Positions 1 to 9,503 of a stretch of 58,630 bases of DNA are shown here, one piece after another. Source of the stretch: LW23 sp041287705. Its GTDB lineage: Bacteria > Verrucomicrobiota > Verrucomicrobiia > Methylacidiphilales > UBA1321. The DNA is taken from assembly GCA_041287705.1 (NCBI GenBank), contig JBGGNE010000274.1, positions 1 to 58,630 of the forward strand. The letters are read 5' to 3'. The first letter of the stretch is position 1, and each line of letters starts with the position of its first letter. Both the position numbers and the translations under genes were made by a program. The notes under the pieces are model-generated. The model saw only the letters and a program-made list of their open reading frames with translations, had not been told where the DNA came from and searched no databases.

Positions 1-1
1 T

Positions 2-130
2 GGCTACGGCTATGCCACGCGCTTCGACCAGACCTCACGCACGGCCATGGAACGCAAGCGCAAATTCGATCGCGTACTGGCCAGCCTGATGAACGCCCGG
101 ACGTCTGATGACGCGCCGGATGCGTATTAA
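2..130 (+). CDS. 3' end of an unidentified protein (partial)
   Basis: An open frame enters from the left edge and ends at a TAA at 128-130, giving the last 42 residues of a protein. The tail is basic in the middle (RTAMERKRKFDRVLAS) and acidic at the end (TSDDAPDAY*). That is typical of a soluble C-terminus rather than random translation, and the GC-rich third positions match the neighbouring genes. I do not recognise the family. It is convergent with the propeller gene that ends at 455, with a large palindrome and a hairpin between them. Coding status is likely but not certain because only 43 codons are visible. Confidence 0.5.
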   Translation, partial: GYGYATRFDQTSRTAMERKRKFDRVLASLMNARTSDDAPDAY

Positions 131-178
131 GAATAATTTCGATTCGTCCGGCAGCCGCTGGACTAGTCTACATGCCGG

Positions 179-330
179 TTTCCTTTTCGTGCTTTTTAAC
201 AGCTTTTCGTACATTTCCGTGAAATAGAAATCGTGTGTGCGAATAACTCCAACTCTCACACGATTCGACAAGGGCGACGCGAAGCATCACGTAAGGCGCG
301 AAAAGCAGTCAAAAAGCACGAAAAAGGAGA
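179..330. repeat. Large nested imperfect palindrome
   Basis: The outer left arm at 179-221 (with TTTCGTGCTTTTTAACAG) is nearly the reverse complement of the right arm at 284-330 (with CAAAAAGCACGAAAAAGG). An inner pair, AATCGTGTG at 229-237 and CACACGATT at 257-265, closes the centre. The whole could fold into one long hairpin of about 150 nt. GCACGAAAAA-type runs in both orientations resemble dispersed intergenic repeats seen in other environmental bacterial genomes. That resemblance is from memory and unverified. Confidence 0.65.
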
Positions 331-400
331 AGACTGCGGAATGTGGCAGAACCCCATAACCCGCAGCTGAGCGCCGGGGCCAATCAATAATCTACCTCTG

Positions 401-432
401 GGAAGCTTTTGCAACGGCCTGCAAAAGCTTCC
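401..432 (-). terminator. 12-bp perfect hairpin downstream of the propeller gene
   Basis: GGAAGCTTTTGC (401-412) pairs perfectly with GCAAAAGCTTCC (421-432) around an 8-nt loop, 23 nt past the minus-strand stop codon. There is no long T run after it on the minus strand, so it may terminate poorly or protect the 3' end. Confidence 0.55.
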
Positions 433-454
433 GTAGTTTAGTGCGCTGCTCGGT

Positions 455-2860
455 TTACTTCTTCACCTCAGCAAGTGCGCTGCTTACATTCCCTGCGGTA
501 TCTTCCGCACGGATAAAGATAATCTCGCCTGGTGCGAGCTTGACCCTGAAGCTTTCGGAGCGTGAATCCAGAATCCCATCGATCGGCTGCAGGGGTTTAA
601 AGTCCTTGCCGTTACGGGATACCAGTACGGAGCGCAGCATGCTTTCGTCCGTAACGGTAAAGGAAACAGCGCCATTTGCCGCAGAGTCAATCTTGATGAC
701 GGGAGGTGTGTTGTCGACCTCCACTACTTTACCAACCAGAGAGTCTTTCAGCTCATCTTCAGGTGTATTATCGGGCGCATCGCTCGCTTCAATCTTCAGA
801 TAGTAAAGACCGTCGGGCCAGCCGCTGCTGTCCCAGCTCAGAACATTCTCGGTCAGATCTTTGGCCAACAGGCGCCACTCGTTGCTGCCATCAACGCGGA
901 AGAAGACCGAATAAATGAGGTCGTCGCCGTTGGGATCAATCGCCTTCCAAACAACGGTGCGCAGTCCGCGCGCCTCGCTGGGCTGATAGCGCACGGGAAG
1001 CTTGCCGGGATCTTCCGGTGGCTTGTCTCCCTGCGCCAGCAACTGTTCCGGACTCTTGGGCTGAGACATTAGTGGCGGCGGGATAATCGGCACATAGCCG
1101 GAACCGGAAGCCAGTACCTCAACGCGATCGATGCGAGGCGGCAGATTCTTGTCGACATGGACAACTTCCATGCGGTCCACACTGCCGCCATTGGGAATCT
1201 GCAGTTCAACCTGCAGGTAGCGCGAAGGCTGGCTCTGGGACTGCCCGGCTTTGGCAGGAACCCAGTCGTACCAGCTCTTATCCGGCTTCGGCGTGTTACC
1301 ACTGCGAGTACGAATATGTATATCGCCGCGTGCCTTCAGATTGATCGAGCCCCAGCGCGCAAACAAATCACTGTCAATAATGTCCGACTCGTAAATGCCC
1401 GGGCCGGACCTGGGGCCGCCGATACGGAACAGGCGCGACGGGCCAGACGTAGCCATCAGCCAGCGCTTCTTGCCCATGGGTGCCACAGCGGAGATGATCT
1501 CGCCTTCCAGCTTCAGCAGGCGCGTCGCTTCGCCACGATCATTGATGGAGTAGAGGTAGCCGTCCTTACCGGTGCCGGCGTACAGCATACCGTCCTCATA
1601 ATCCAGCGTGTAAATGGTTTCGCGTGTCGTCCAGAACTCAGCGGGGTAGAGCGAGGAGTCCAGCCGGAACAACACAGATGCAGCGGCGGAAGCGGGCGGC
1701 CTGCCCGTAGAGCTGTCGCCTTCCGATGCTGCCAGCAGCGCACGAAGTTGCGGCGTCATGTTGGGCGATGCGGAGGCACCCATCGGGCGAACGGGCGACT
1801 TGGCAGAAGGCTGCTTGATCGGACCGGTAGCCGAGAAGTAAATGATGCCGTCCCTGGCCAAAACAATGCGATTGATCTCCTGACGGCCCGCACTGGCAAG
1901 CGCAACAGCTTTGCCATCGTTGCCAACCCTGTAAAGCAGACCATTTCCGCTGGAACCAGCCAGCAGATTGCCATCGGCATCAAATGCCAGGGACCGGATG
2001 TGGGTTTCGTCGCTCTCGTAATAGACAGAGCCTGTCGCCAGCGCAGGAGCAGGAGCCGGCGGGTGAGTTACTGCCGGTGCCGATGGTGCATTTGTAACGG
2101 CAGGCGCGGGGGCCGGAGCAGGAGCCGGCGGAGTTGTGGGAGGTGTTAGGGCGGAGCCAACAGAAGGTGCGTTCGTAGACGCAGGAACCGGGGGTGGCGC
2201 GTTGGTCGCAGGAACTGGCGGAGGCGCATTTGTGGGCGCTGGTGCGGGGCCAGGAGCAGGAGCCGGTGTGGGAACGACAGGCGCTGGTGTTGCGACCGGC
2301 GCGCCCTGCTTTCTGGGCACTGTCTTGTATATTCTGCCCTTGGTGCCGGTTGCGACATAGATCGCACCGCTCTCATCCGGCAGCAGCGCCCAGATGTATT
2401 TCTCATTGGGCTCAAAGTAGACGACCGGATCCTTTCCCTTTTCGATCTTGTAAACCTTGCCGTCGGGGGACGTGCCGACGTAAATATCGCCATTGGCCGT
2501 ACGCGTCAGAGCGTAGATGTGGGATTCCTTGAACTTGGCGATAACCGTGTTCTTGCCCGTGCTGTCCACGCGAATCAGCTTTCCATCCGGAGAAGTGCCA
2601 AGAATCGCGGCGCCGTCAGTATCGGACAACACGGCCCAGATTTGCCCGGCTTCCACATCCCCTACTTTCTCCTGGGCCGGAGCAGGTTCCAGTGTGCCAT
2701 TCTCACTGAGACTGGTGCTACGGCTGGTACCTTCCGCAAATTCGCCATATGTATCCACGACCACCCGGTCGGGTTTAGTGGCATGGGCGGAGCCTGCTGT
2801 TGTTGCAAGACCAATAACGAAGCACGCCAGTAAGTTGTTAACTCGCAGGAGATTGCGCAT
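455..2860 (-). CDS. Secreted beta-propeller protein with proline-rich linker and Fn3-like tail
   Basis: The protein is 801 residues from the ATG at 2860. A longer in-frame start lies at 2899, but the inner one begins directly with a classical signal peptide (MRNLLRVNNLLACFVIG...AHA). After about 45 residues come propeller-like repeats with the recurring pattern GxIYVGTSPDGKVYKI. A low-complexity Pro/Ala/Asn linker follows (about residues 190-280, many PAPAPA and TNAPPP runs), then more propeller blades. The C-terminal 200 residues contain a fibronectin-III/Ig-like segment (DPNGDDLIYSVFFRVDG, DNTPPVIKI). Propellers of this sort usually serve binding or scaffolding; no catalytic motif is visible. 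Export to the periplasm or surface is inferred from the signal peptide. It stands alone, and its 5' region is divergent from the MBL-fold gene. Confidence 0.85.
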   Translation of the reverse strand: MRNLLRVNNLLACFVIGLATTAGSAHATKPDRVVVDTYGEFAEGTSRSTSLSENGTLEPAPAQEKVGDVEAGQIWAVLSDTDGAAILGTSPDGKLIRVDSTGKNTVIAKFKESHIYALTRTANGDIYVGTSPDGKVYKIEKGKDPVVYFEPNEKYIWALLPDESGAIYVATGTKGRIYKTVPRKQGAPVATPAPVVPTPAPAPGPAPAPTNAPPPVPATNAPPPVPASTNAPSVGSALTPPTTPPAPAPAPAPAVTNAPSAPAVTHPPAPAPALATGSVYYESDETHIRSLAFDADGNLLAGSSGNGLLYRVGNDGKAVALASAGRQEINRIVLARDGIIYFSATGPIKQPSAKSPVRPMGASASPNMTPQLRALLAASEGDSSTGRPPASAAASVLFRLDSSLYPAEFWTTRETIYTLDYEDGMLYAGTGKDGYLYSINDRGEATRLLKLEGEIISAVAPMGKKRWLMATSGPSRLFRIGGPRSGPGIYESDIIDSDLFARWGSINLKARGDIHIRTRSGNTPKPDKSWYDWVPAKAGQSQSQPSRYLQVELQIPNGGSVDRMEVVHVDKNLPPRIDRVEVLASGSGYVPIIPPPLMSQPKSPEQLLAQGDKPPEDPGKLPVRYQPSEARGLRTVVWKAIDPNGDDLIYSVFFRVDGSNEWRLLAKDLTENVLSWDSSGWPDGLYYLKIEASDAPDNTPEDELKDSLVGKVVEVDNTPPVIKIDSAANGAVSFTVTDESMLRSVLVSRNGKDFKPLQPIDGILDSRSESFRVKLAPGEIIFIRAEDTAGNVSSALAEVKK

Positions 2861-3339
2861 GTTTAAAGATGTATGGCCAACTGTCAGATTCATAAGCATA
2901 GGTCTGGCGGGCGGATCGAACTGCCGGACTATGCCTCAGTTTTGGCTATTGGGAAAGGGAAGAAAGCGTTGTGGCGCAAGAATTACGCCATTTTTAACAT
3001 ATAACATGTTCTATCGTAAAAACCATGCAATCGACTGCTTAAACAGATACGAATTAAGCATAAATATCTGGAAAATCGTATCGCAGACCACTCACTCTGT
3101 TGGATTACCGCTCCTTAACAAAAAAAGAGGCAACTTTTGGCATGGCTTTTCTTTCCTTTAACAAGAAGACACACTAGATTGTCCCCTACTCCGCTGGTTT
3201 CCGCAGTTCTTATTCCATTTTCTTCACCATTACACCTGCGTGACCTTCGCATCGAGAGCGCCAGTTTGTGCTATATCGTCGCAGATTTACACAAACAGGC
3301 AACTTTCATCAAACAAAGGTCGCGCTACAGAATAAAATC
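2861..3339. other. Divergent intergenic region, AT-rich
   Basis: About 480 nt separate the divergent starts at 2860 (minus) and 3340 (plus). The middle (about 2990-3180) is clearly more AT-rich than the genes, with runs such as TTTTTAACATATAACATG and AACAAAAAAAGAGG, so promoters for both genes probably lie here. I could not assign -35/-10 pairs with acceptable spacing. No RNA gene or coding frame is supported. Confidence 0.5.
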
Positions 3340-3939
3340 ATGGCCGCTGTTGCAAACGAGATTCACGCTATCACCCCACAGCTCCTCTCCTGGTCCGCAT
3401 ATGACCCGGATTGCAAAGTCGAATGCTTCTCCTCCGCGTATGTGTCCAATGGCAGCCTGGTCCTCATCGATCCCATCGACCTGACGCCGGAAGCCTGGGA
3501 CCAGTTGACCAGCTTTGGAGCTCCGCGCAGCATCGTGGTAACCAGCGAAAATCATCTGCGCTCTTCTGAGAAATTCCGCACCGAACTGCGCATTCCGCTC
3601 ATCGCTTCCGCTCCGGCGCGCAAGGAACTTGGCGCGTTGCCTGATGTTGTGTTCATGTTTAGTGAAACGGTGCATGGTCTCAAGCCCATTTTCATCCCAG
3701 GCGCTACCCATGGCGAAACCGCCTACATTACCAATGACGGCCTCCTCATCCTGGGCGACTCTCTGATCAATTTCCCCCCGGCGCTGAGCCTGCTGCCCGA
3801 AAAGTATCTGATGGAGCCGGAGAATTACAGGGAGTCGCTGAAGAAACTCCTGACTCTGGATTTTGATACCGCTGCCTTCGCGCACGGAAAGCCGATTGCC
3901 ACCGGAGCCAAACCGCTGATCGCCAAAGTAGTCAGCTAA
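3340..3939 (+). CDS. Degenerate MBL-fold (metallo-beta-lactamase-like) protein
   Basis: The protein has 199 residues. A GTG at 3268 would extend it, but the ATG at 3340 gives the natural N-terminus. Fold markers are visible in order: the early strand pair ending VLIDPIDL, the segment IVVTSENHLRSSEKFRTEL where active enzymes carry HxHxDH, and the late GATHGETAYIT and HGKPI motifs. The HxHxDH zinc-binding signature is absent; only one His remains (NHLRS). It is therefore probably not a standard zinc hydrolase, and resembles the short MBL subfamily with an 'NxxHxR' signature. No partner genes are adjacent, and the oxoprolinase starts 30 nt downstream on the same strand. The fold is a fairly safe call; the function is unknown. 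Confidence 0.75.
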   Translation: MAAVANEIHAITPQLLSWSAYDPDCKVECFSSAYVSNGSLVLIDPIDLTPEAWDQLTSFGAPRSIVVTSENHLRSSEKFRTELRIPLIASAPARKELGALPDVVFMFSETVHGLKPIFIPGATHGETAYITNDGLLILGDSLINFPPALSLLPEKYLMEPENYRESLKKLLTLDFDTAAFAHGKPIATGAKPLIAKVVS

Positions 3940-3969
3940 GCAACTGCGTCCCGCTGTAACATCTTGCCC

Positions 3970-6900
3970 ATGACTGACGTCGACGAGGCCAAGGTGCCTG
4001 CCCTGCCCGTTTCGACGGATAAAACCGGGGTGTGGCGGATCTGCGTGGATACCGGCGGAACGTTTACGGATTGCGTAGCGCAGAGTCCTTCGGGTGAAGA
4101 AGTGCGCGCCAAGGTGCTAAGCAGTGGCGCGCTGCGCGGAAGGATACTGCGCATTCTCGCTGAGGACGCATGGGAGATCTCCGCCTCCTGGCAGGACACA
4201 GCGCCAAATGATTTTGTTGCGGGATTTGAAATACGGCTGCTGGGGAATGCAGGCAGTGATCAGCCGGATTATTCGAATCCGGTTCTGGTAAAAAGTTACG
4301 ACGCTGAAACGCGTACCATCCGTCTCTCCTCGCCGCATTCGCATTTGGCTCCCCGGGCTGGTGCTTCGATAGAGCTTCTATCGAATGAAGAAGCGCCGAT
4401 ACTGGCAGCCCGTCTGGTAACGTGTACCGCCGCTGGTAAAGCTCTTCCACCCCTGGAAATGCGGCTGGCGACAACCCGCGGCACCAACGCCCTGCTGGAG
4501 GAAAAGGGTGCCCGTGTCGTCTTTTTTGTCACGAAGGGCCACGCGGACCTGCTGCGCATCGGTACTCAGCAACGCCCAGATCTTTTTGCACTGAATATTC
4601 AGAAAACCGAGCCCTTACACTACCGTGTTGTGGAAGTGCCGGAAAGACTCGCGGCCGACGGTTCTGTGTTGATTCCACTGGAGCTTCCTCAATGCACGGA
4701 TTCCGAAGCGTCAAGCCAGAGCGCCGAAATAGCAGAATTGGAACGGCTGGCGAAAGATTCTCTTGCAACCGGGTGCACCTCGGCGGCAATTGCGCTGATG
4801 CATAGCTATCGCAATCCCGTTCACGAAGAAGCGCTTGCTGTCTGGCTGATGAATCTTGGATTTGCGCAAGTCAGCGCCTCCGCGGCCCTGGCAGGACGCA
4901 TCAAGCTGATTCCCCGCGCCGAGACGTGCGTGGCCGATGCGTATCTGGCGCCGATCCTTCATGCATACCTGTCGCGTGTGGCGGAGCCGATTCAGGCAGG
5001 ATCGCCCGATGCTGCGGAGCAAAATCGACTGCACGTCATGACGAGTGCCGGGGGTCTTGTCTCGCGTCGCCTGTTTCGCCCGAAGGACAGCCTCCTGAGT
5101 GGCCCGGCAGGTGGGCTGGTAGGAGCAGCAACCGTGGCACGCCGCGCTGGCTGGTCTCGGCTAATTGGATTTGACATGGGTGGCACAAGTACGGATGTGG
5201 CGCGATTTGACGGCGTGTTTGATTACGCGGTCACGCACAGTGTAGGCCGGGCCAGGTTGGTAGGGCCCGCGCTCAAAATAGAAAGCGTGGCGGCGGGCGG
5301 AGGAAGCATTTGCGGCTATCGCCACGGCCATCTTTTTGTCGGCCCCGAGAGCGCCGGAGCCAATCCCGGTCCGGCATGCTACGGAGCGGGCGGCCCGCTC
5401 GCGCTTACGGACGTCCATCTGCTTCTCGGTCGTCTGGATGCTGCCCGCCTGGGCATCCCCGTAGATCGCGCCGCTGCGGAGCGCCGGCTGACTGAAATCA
5501 TTGAGGCCATTGTGGCGGAATCTGTTGCTTCAGTGTCAGAAGGAACTCCAAGGCACCCCACCTCGGAAAGCGTTTTGCATGGCTTTCTGGAGATCGCGGA
5601 TGAGATCATGGCGGGCACCATCAGAAAGATCTCGGTGCGCGAGGGCTATGAGCCCGCATCCTACGGCATTGTGGCGTTTGGGGGTGCCGGCGGTTTACAT
5701 GCATGCCGAGTTGCACGCCGCCTTGGCATTTCGCGCGTGCTGCATCCCCACAATGCCGGCTTGCTCAGCGCCTTCGGGCTTCGCCAGGCAGGCATTGAGC
5801 GCTTTGCGGAGAAGCAGGTCTTATTGCCGCTAAACCAGATAGCCGCGCAACTGCGGGCAATGATGCGCGACCTCACGGCACAGGCAACTGAGGAACTCCT
5901 CAGCGAGGGTGTTGAAGCCAATAATGTCGTCATACGCGCCCGCTGGGTGGAAGCTCGCCTGACAGGTCAGGACTCCGCGATCATGCTCGAGCTTCCTTCA
6001 GATAACTCCGTAGCACCCCCGCAAGAACTGATCACCGAGCTTTTTACCACCCGATATAAAGCCGTCTTCGGATATCCGCCCCCGAATCGCGCGCTCGAGA
6101 TTGTATCGCTACGTACCGCGGTTACAGAAAGAACGGATGTTCTTTCAGAGGAGCATTTTCCGGATAGCACACTTCTCAAAGCCGGCAATCCTGAGTTATG
6201 CATTATTGATCGTGCAGACGTTCACCCCGGCACTTTTCTGCAGGGGCCGGCACTGGTTCAGGACGGCTTCAGCACCATCTATATAGAAGAGGGCTGGAGC
6301 GCACGGGGTGGCTCCGAGGGATCTCTGTTGCTGGAATTTACGTCACAGGACCAGAGCAGTTCCCCAGTCTCAGGTCCGCCCCCCTTTGAGCTTCAGCGCG
6401 AGCTCTTTACCCAGCGTTTCCTGCGACTGGTTGAAGAAACCGGGTTGCTTTTGCAGCGCACGGCTCTCTCCACCAATGTAAAAGAGCGCCTTGATTTCTC
6501 CTGTGCCTTGCTGGACAGCAATGGCGAACTGGTGGCAAACGCTCCTCATATTCCCGTTCACCTCGGCGCTCTGGGACTTTGCGTGCGGCGTGTCGCGGCC
6601 GCTCTGCCCATGGGGCCGGGAGATGTCGCCGTCACCAACCACCCTGCTCATGGCGGCTCTCACCTGCCGGACGTTACGGTGCTGGGTCCGGTACATGCCG
6701 CCGATGGGAGTCTGCTGGGATATATCGCCAACCGTGCGCACCATGCAGAAATGGGCGGCATTCGCCCCGGGTCCATGCCCCCTGCCGCAACCTGCCTGGC
6801 AGACGAAGGCGTCGTCATCTCCCCTCGTCTGCTTGTACGCAATGGAGAGGCGGACTGGTCCGGCATGGAAGCCGTGCTTTGCGGCGGCCTGTGGCCTACC

Positions 6901-7992
6901 CGCGCCCTGGCGGATAATCTGGCGGACCTTCATGCCCAGCTGGCTGCGCACCGTCGCGGAGTTGAGCTCCTGCGCGGCATGGCCGATGAGTATGGCGCCG
7001 ATGAAGTGCGCCGCTTCATGGCGCTGATGTCGGACGATGCCGCAGCGCGTCTCAGCACAAAGCTTTCCGAGCGAGCCGGCGAATCCCCTGCTAACGGAAC
7101 TTCAGCAGCACCATCATCATGGAAGGCCAGTGCCGAGGAAAAACTGGACGATGGCGCCACCATCCGTGTCGCCATGGAAATTGCAGATGGCAGACTGCGC
7201 CTTGACCTTACGGGAACCACAGAGCGTCATCCGGGCAACCTGAACGCAACCGAAGCGATCGTACGCAGTGTCATTATGTACGTGCTCCGGGTCTGGATCG
7301 CCGAACCTATCCCCCTGAACGAAGGGCTGATGCGTCCCGTGGATTTGATCCTTCCACCACGCTCGTTTCTCAATCCGGAGTTCCCCGCTGATGCCGCGCA
7401 GTGTCCCGCTGTGGTGGGTGGAAATGTGGAAACCAGCCAGCGCCTCGCGGATACCCTGCTGAAAGCGCTTGGCATTGCAGCCTGCAGCCAGGGCACCATG
7501 AACAACGTCATTTTTGGCAATGCTCGCTGTAGTTACTACGAAACGGTATGCGGGGGCGCGGGAGCAGGCCCGGGCTTTGCCGGTGCGGACGGCGTTCACA
7601 CCCACATGACCAATACCGCGATTACGGATCCCGAAGTGCTGGAACATCGGTTTCCCGTGCGGCTTCACCATTTCGGCATCCGGCCGAACAGCGGCGGCGA
7701 GGGACAATATCGCGGTGGCAACGGCATCGTTCGTGAGCTGGAGTTTCTGGAACCCATGTCTCTCTCCCTTCTCACCCAGCATAGACGAGAGGAGCCATAT
7801 GGCGTTGCAGGCGGTTCCCCCGGAAAGTGCGGACGACAGATTCTGATGTCTGCATCGGATGAATCTTCAGACTCAGCGCAAAGCGCCCAACTGCCGCCTG
7901 TTGCAGGCGTTGAGGTATCAGCAGGCGATCGGCTGATCCTGGAGACACCCGGCGGCGGCGGCTGGGGCAAGTCGGAAACTACGTGTTCCTGA
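3970..7992 (+). CDS. Hydantoinase/5-oxoprolinase, HyuA-HyuB fusion
   Basis: The protein has 1340 residues, close to the usual size (about 1290) of single-chain 5-oxoprolinases. These hydrolyse 5-oxo-L-proline to glutamate using ATP. The A half carries the actin-like phosphate motifs DTGGTFTDC near the N-terminus and DMGGTSTDVARFDG near residue 400, then AAGGGSI and FGGAGG. The B half begins near residue 800 (FTQRFLRLVEETG, STNVKERLDFSCAL) and shows NHPAHGGSHLPDV, NRAHHAEMGGI and the final TPGGGGWG. The ATG at 3970 is preferred over a TTG two codons upstream. No pxpABC genes or transporter are adjacent, so the substrate could be an oxoproline or a hydantoin; oxoproline is favoured by the fused architecture. 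Cytoplasmic. No frameshift is seen across 4 kb. Confidence 0.92.
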   Translation: MTDVDEAKVPALPVSTDKTGVWRICVDTGGTFTDCVAQSPSGEEVRAKVLSSGALRGRILRILAEDAWEISASWQDTAPNDFVAGFEIRLLGNAGSDQPDYSNPVLVKSYDAETRTIRLSSPHSHLAPRAGASIELLSNEEAPILAARLVTCTAAGKALPPLEMRLATTRGTNALLEEKGARVVFFVTKGHADLLRIGTQQRPDLFALNIQKTEPLHYRVVEVPERLAADGSVLIPLELPQCTDSEASSQSAEIAELERLAKDSLATGCTSAAIALMHSYRNPVHEEALAVWLMNLGFAQVSASAALAGRIKLIPRAETCVADAYLAPILHAYLSRVAEPIQAGSPDAAEQNRLHVMTSAGGLVSRRLFRPKDSLLSGPAGGLVGAATVARRAGWSRLIGFDMGGTSTDVARFDGVFDYAVTHSVGRARLVGPALKIESVAAGGGSICGYRHGHLFVGPESAGANPGPACYGAGGPLALTDVHLLLGRLDAARLGIPVDRAAAERRLTEIIEAIVAESVASVSEGTPRHPTSESVLHGFLEIADEIMAGTIRKISVREGYEPASYGIVAFGGAGGLHACRVARRLGISRVLHPHNAGLLSAFGLRQAGIERFAEKQVLLPLNQIAAQLRAMMRDLTAQATEELLSEGVEANNVVIRARWVEARLTGQDSAIMLELPSDNSVAPPQELITELFTTRYKAVFGYPPPNRALEIVSLRTAVTERTDVLSEEHFPDSTLLKAGNPELCIIDRADVHPGTFLQGPALVQDGFSTIYIEEGWSARGGSEGSLLLEFTSQDQSSSPVSGPPPFELQRELFTQRFLRLVEETGLLLQRTALSTNVKERLDFSCALLDSNGELVANAPHIPVHLGALGLCVRRVAAALPMGPGDVAVTNHPAHGGSHLPDVTVLGPVHAADGSLLGYIANRAHHAEMGGIRPGSMPPAATCLADEGVVISPRLLVRNGEADWSGMEAVLCGGLWPTRALADNLADLHAQLAAHRRGVELLRGMADEYGADEVRRFMALMSDDAAARLSTKLSERAGESPANGTSAAPSSWKASAEEKLDDGATIRVAMEIADGRLRLDLTGTTERHPGNLNATEAIVRSVIMYVLRVWIAEPIPLNEGLMRPVDLILPPRSFLNPEFPADAAQCPAVVGGNVETSQRLADTLLKALGIAACSQGTMNNVIFGNARCSYYETVCGGAGAGPGFAGADGVHTHMTNTAITDPEVLEHRFPVRLHHFGIRPNSGGEGQYRGGNGIVRELEFLEPMSLSLLTQHRREEPYGVAGGSPGKCGRQILMSASDESSDSAQSAQLPPVAGVEVSAGDRLILETPGGGGWGKSETTCS

Positions 7993-8253
7993 TCATGTCT
8001 ATGTGAAACCCATCATGTTTTTCGTGTCACAGAAGCTTCCTCTAATTTAGCTTTAGACATCAAACCTTCTCAGGAAGCAATTTATCCGTCTTTCCATTTT
8101 GCACTAATTTGCTGCACCACAAATAGTTAACTAAAGTGCATGCAGCTTGATCATTTTTCTTTCCAAGCCATAAGCCTGCCCTAGGCTGAGGCTTTCAGCG
8201 CCTGCCTGATCAATAAACGCATTACACTTACCGTTTGCCCTCTTGTCACCGCT

Positions 8254-9408
8254 ATGATGAAGGAGCTTCTTAAACCCAGCATCCTCTGGATGCTTATCTT
8301 CGTTCCCGTTTCCATCTTCATCAGTTATGTGATGCCGAAACAGGAAATGGCTCTCTTCATCACTTCCTGCCTGGGCTTGGTGGTACTGGCGTATCTTATC
8401 AGCCAGGCAACCGAACAACTGGCGGAGAAGACCGGTCCCACGATTGGCGGTCTTCTCAACGCGTCATTCAGCAATCTGCCAGAAATCATCTTCGGTATTA
8501 CCGCCCTGCGTGCCGGTCTGGGAGATCTGGTTAAGGCGTCTATGACGGGCGCCATCATAGGAAACCTGCTGCTGGTGCTGGGGCACGCCATGTTTGTAGG
8601 CGGCCTTCGCCATGGAACTCAATACTTCAGCCGCGACCGAGCCAGTGACGCCTCAACGGGTCTGCTCATTGCCTCCGTCGCTATCCTGCTTCCCACCGTA
8701 TATCATCAGTCCGCGCCTTCCGGGGCCAAATTTGCCGGGAGTCTTTCACTGTGGCTTTCGGCCCTGATTCTGGTCTGCTATTTCGCCAGCATTGTCTATA
8801 CACTTACGGCTCAGGGTGAAGCGCCTGTAGCTGCGGTATCCAAGCCCACCCCGGCAACGGACGCGGTCATTCAGGCGCATAAGTCCGGCCCCAAAGAAGC
8901 TATCGAAAAGGCCGAAGCAGAACTGAAGGAAGATGCCGCCAAATGGAGCACCTCATTCGCAGTTGGTATACTGGCAGGGTCAAGCTTCCTTATCGCCATG
9001 CTGTCAGACTCTGTGGCGGATTCCATTGGAGTTGTGAAATCGGCGCTGGGTCTGTCTGAACTCTTCCTGGGTGTCATTGTGGTCGCCGCCATCGGCAACG
9101 TTTCATCCCAGATGACCTCTGTTGCACAGGCTATGAAGAACAACATGGATCTGGCATTCGAAGTCGCCATCAGTGCGAGCGTTCAGGTGGCCCTTCTGGT
9201 CGTTCCCTTGCTGGTCATGGTTTCCTATATCATTGGCAAGCCCATGGATCTGGAGTTCACTATTCCGGAATTCGTCGCACTGGGTGCCGGTGTGCTCATC
9301 GTAATGCAGATTTCGTCTGATGGTAAGTCACACTGGCTTAATGGTGTCCAATTGCTTTCGCTCTGGTCCATCATTGGCGTACTGTTCTACTTCCTGCCGG
9401 TTAAATAA
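8254..9408 (+). CDS. CaCA-family cation/proton antiporter (Cax/ChaA-like), altered second repeat
   Basis: The protein has 384 residues and about 11 predicted membrane helices in two inverted halves, separated by a charged cytoplasmic loop (about residues 210-230, KEAIEKAEAELKED). The first signature is intact: GGLLNASFSNLPEII... followed by KASMTGAIIGNLLLVLG, including the ion-binding Glu. In the second half the usual GNxxEH is replaced by GNVSSQ, followed by the normal AMKNNMDLAFEVAISASVQ. The second conserved Glu is therefore missing. In characterised CAX proteins both acidic residues are needed for calcium exchange, so ion selectivity or activity may differ. It is convergent with queA, with a shared hairpin between them. 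Confidence 0.88.
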   Translation: MMKELLKPSILWMLIFVPVSIFISYVMPKQEMALFITSCLGLVVLAYLISQATEQLAEKTGPTIGGLLNASFSNLPEIIFGITALRAGLGDLVKASMTGAIIGNLLLVLGHAMFVGGLRHGTQYFSRDRASDASTGLLIASVAILLPTVYHQSAPSGAKFAGSLSLWLSALILVCYFASIVYTLTAQGEAPVAAVSKPTPATDAVIQAHKSGPKEAIEKAEAELKEDAAKWSTSFAVGILAGSSFLIAMLSDSVADSIGVVKSALGLSELFLGVIVVAAIGNVSSQMTSVAQAMKNNMDLAFEVAISASVQVALLVVPLLVMVSYIIGKPMDLEFTIPEFVALGAGVLIVMQISSDGKSHWLNGVQLLSLWSIIGVLFYFLPVK

Positions 9409-9411
9409 CGA

Positions 9412-9458
9412 GACTCAGGCTGGACCTAACCTGGGAGCGGGTCCAGCCATAGTGAGTC
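9412..9458. terminator. Long imperfect hairpin between convergent genes
   Basis: GGCTGGACC (9418-9426) pairs with GGTCCAGCC (9440-9448). An outer pair, GACTCA (9412-9417) with TGAGTC (9453-9458), extends the stem past a 4-nt bulge. It sits between the stops of the antiporter and queA and could act in both directions. There is no T run, so this is not a textbook terminator. Confidence 0.5.
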
Positions 9459-9503
9459 AGCGGCAGACTGCGGGGCTTGGACCCATAGCGCTGCGAAATG
9501 GTC

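Larger units (their letters stand above)
131..454. other. Intergenic stretch, 324 nt, no gene seen
   Basis: This stretch lies between a rightward gene tail and a leftward gene end. It holds a nested palindrome (179-330) and a separate 12-bp hairpin (401-432). A 78-codon minus-strand frame across the palindrome has no support and looks like a by-product of the inverted repeat. Confidence 0.6.
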
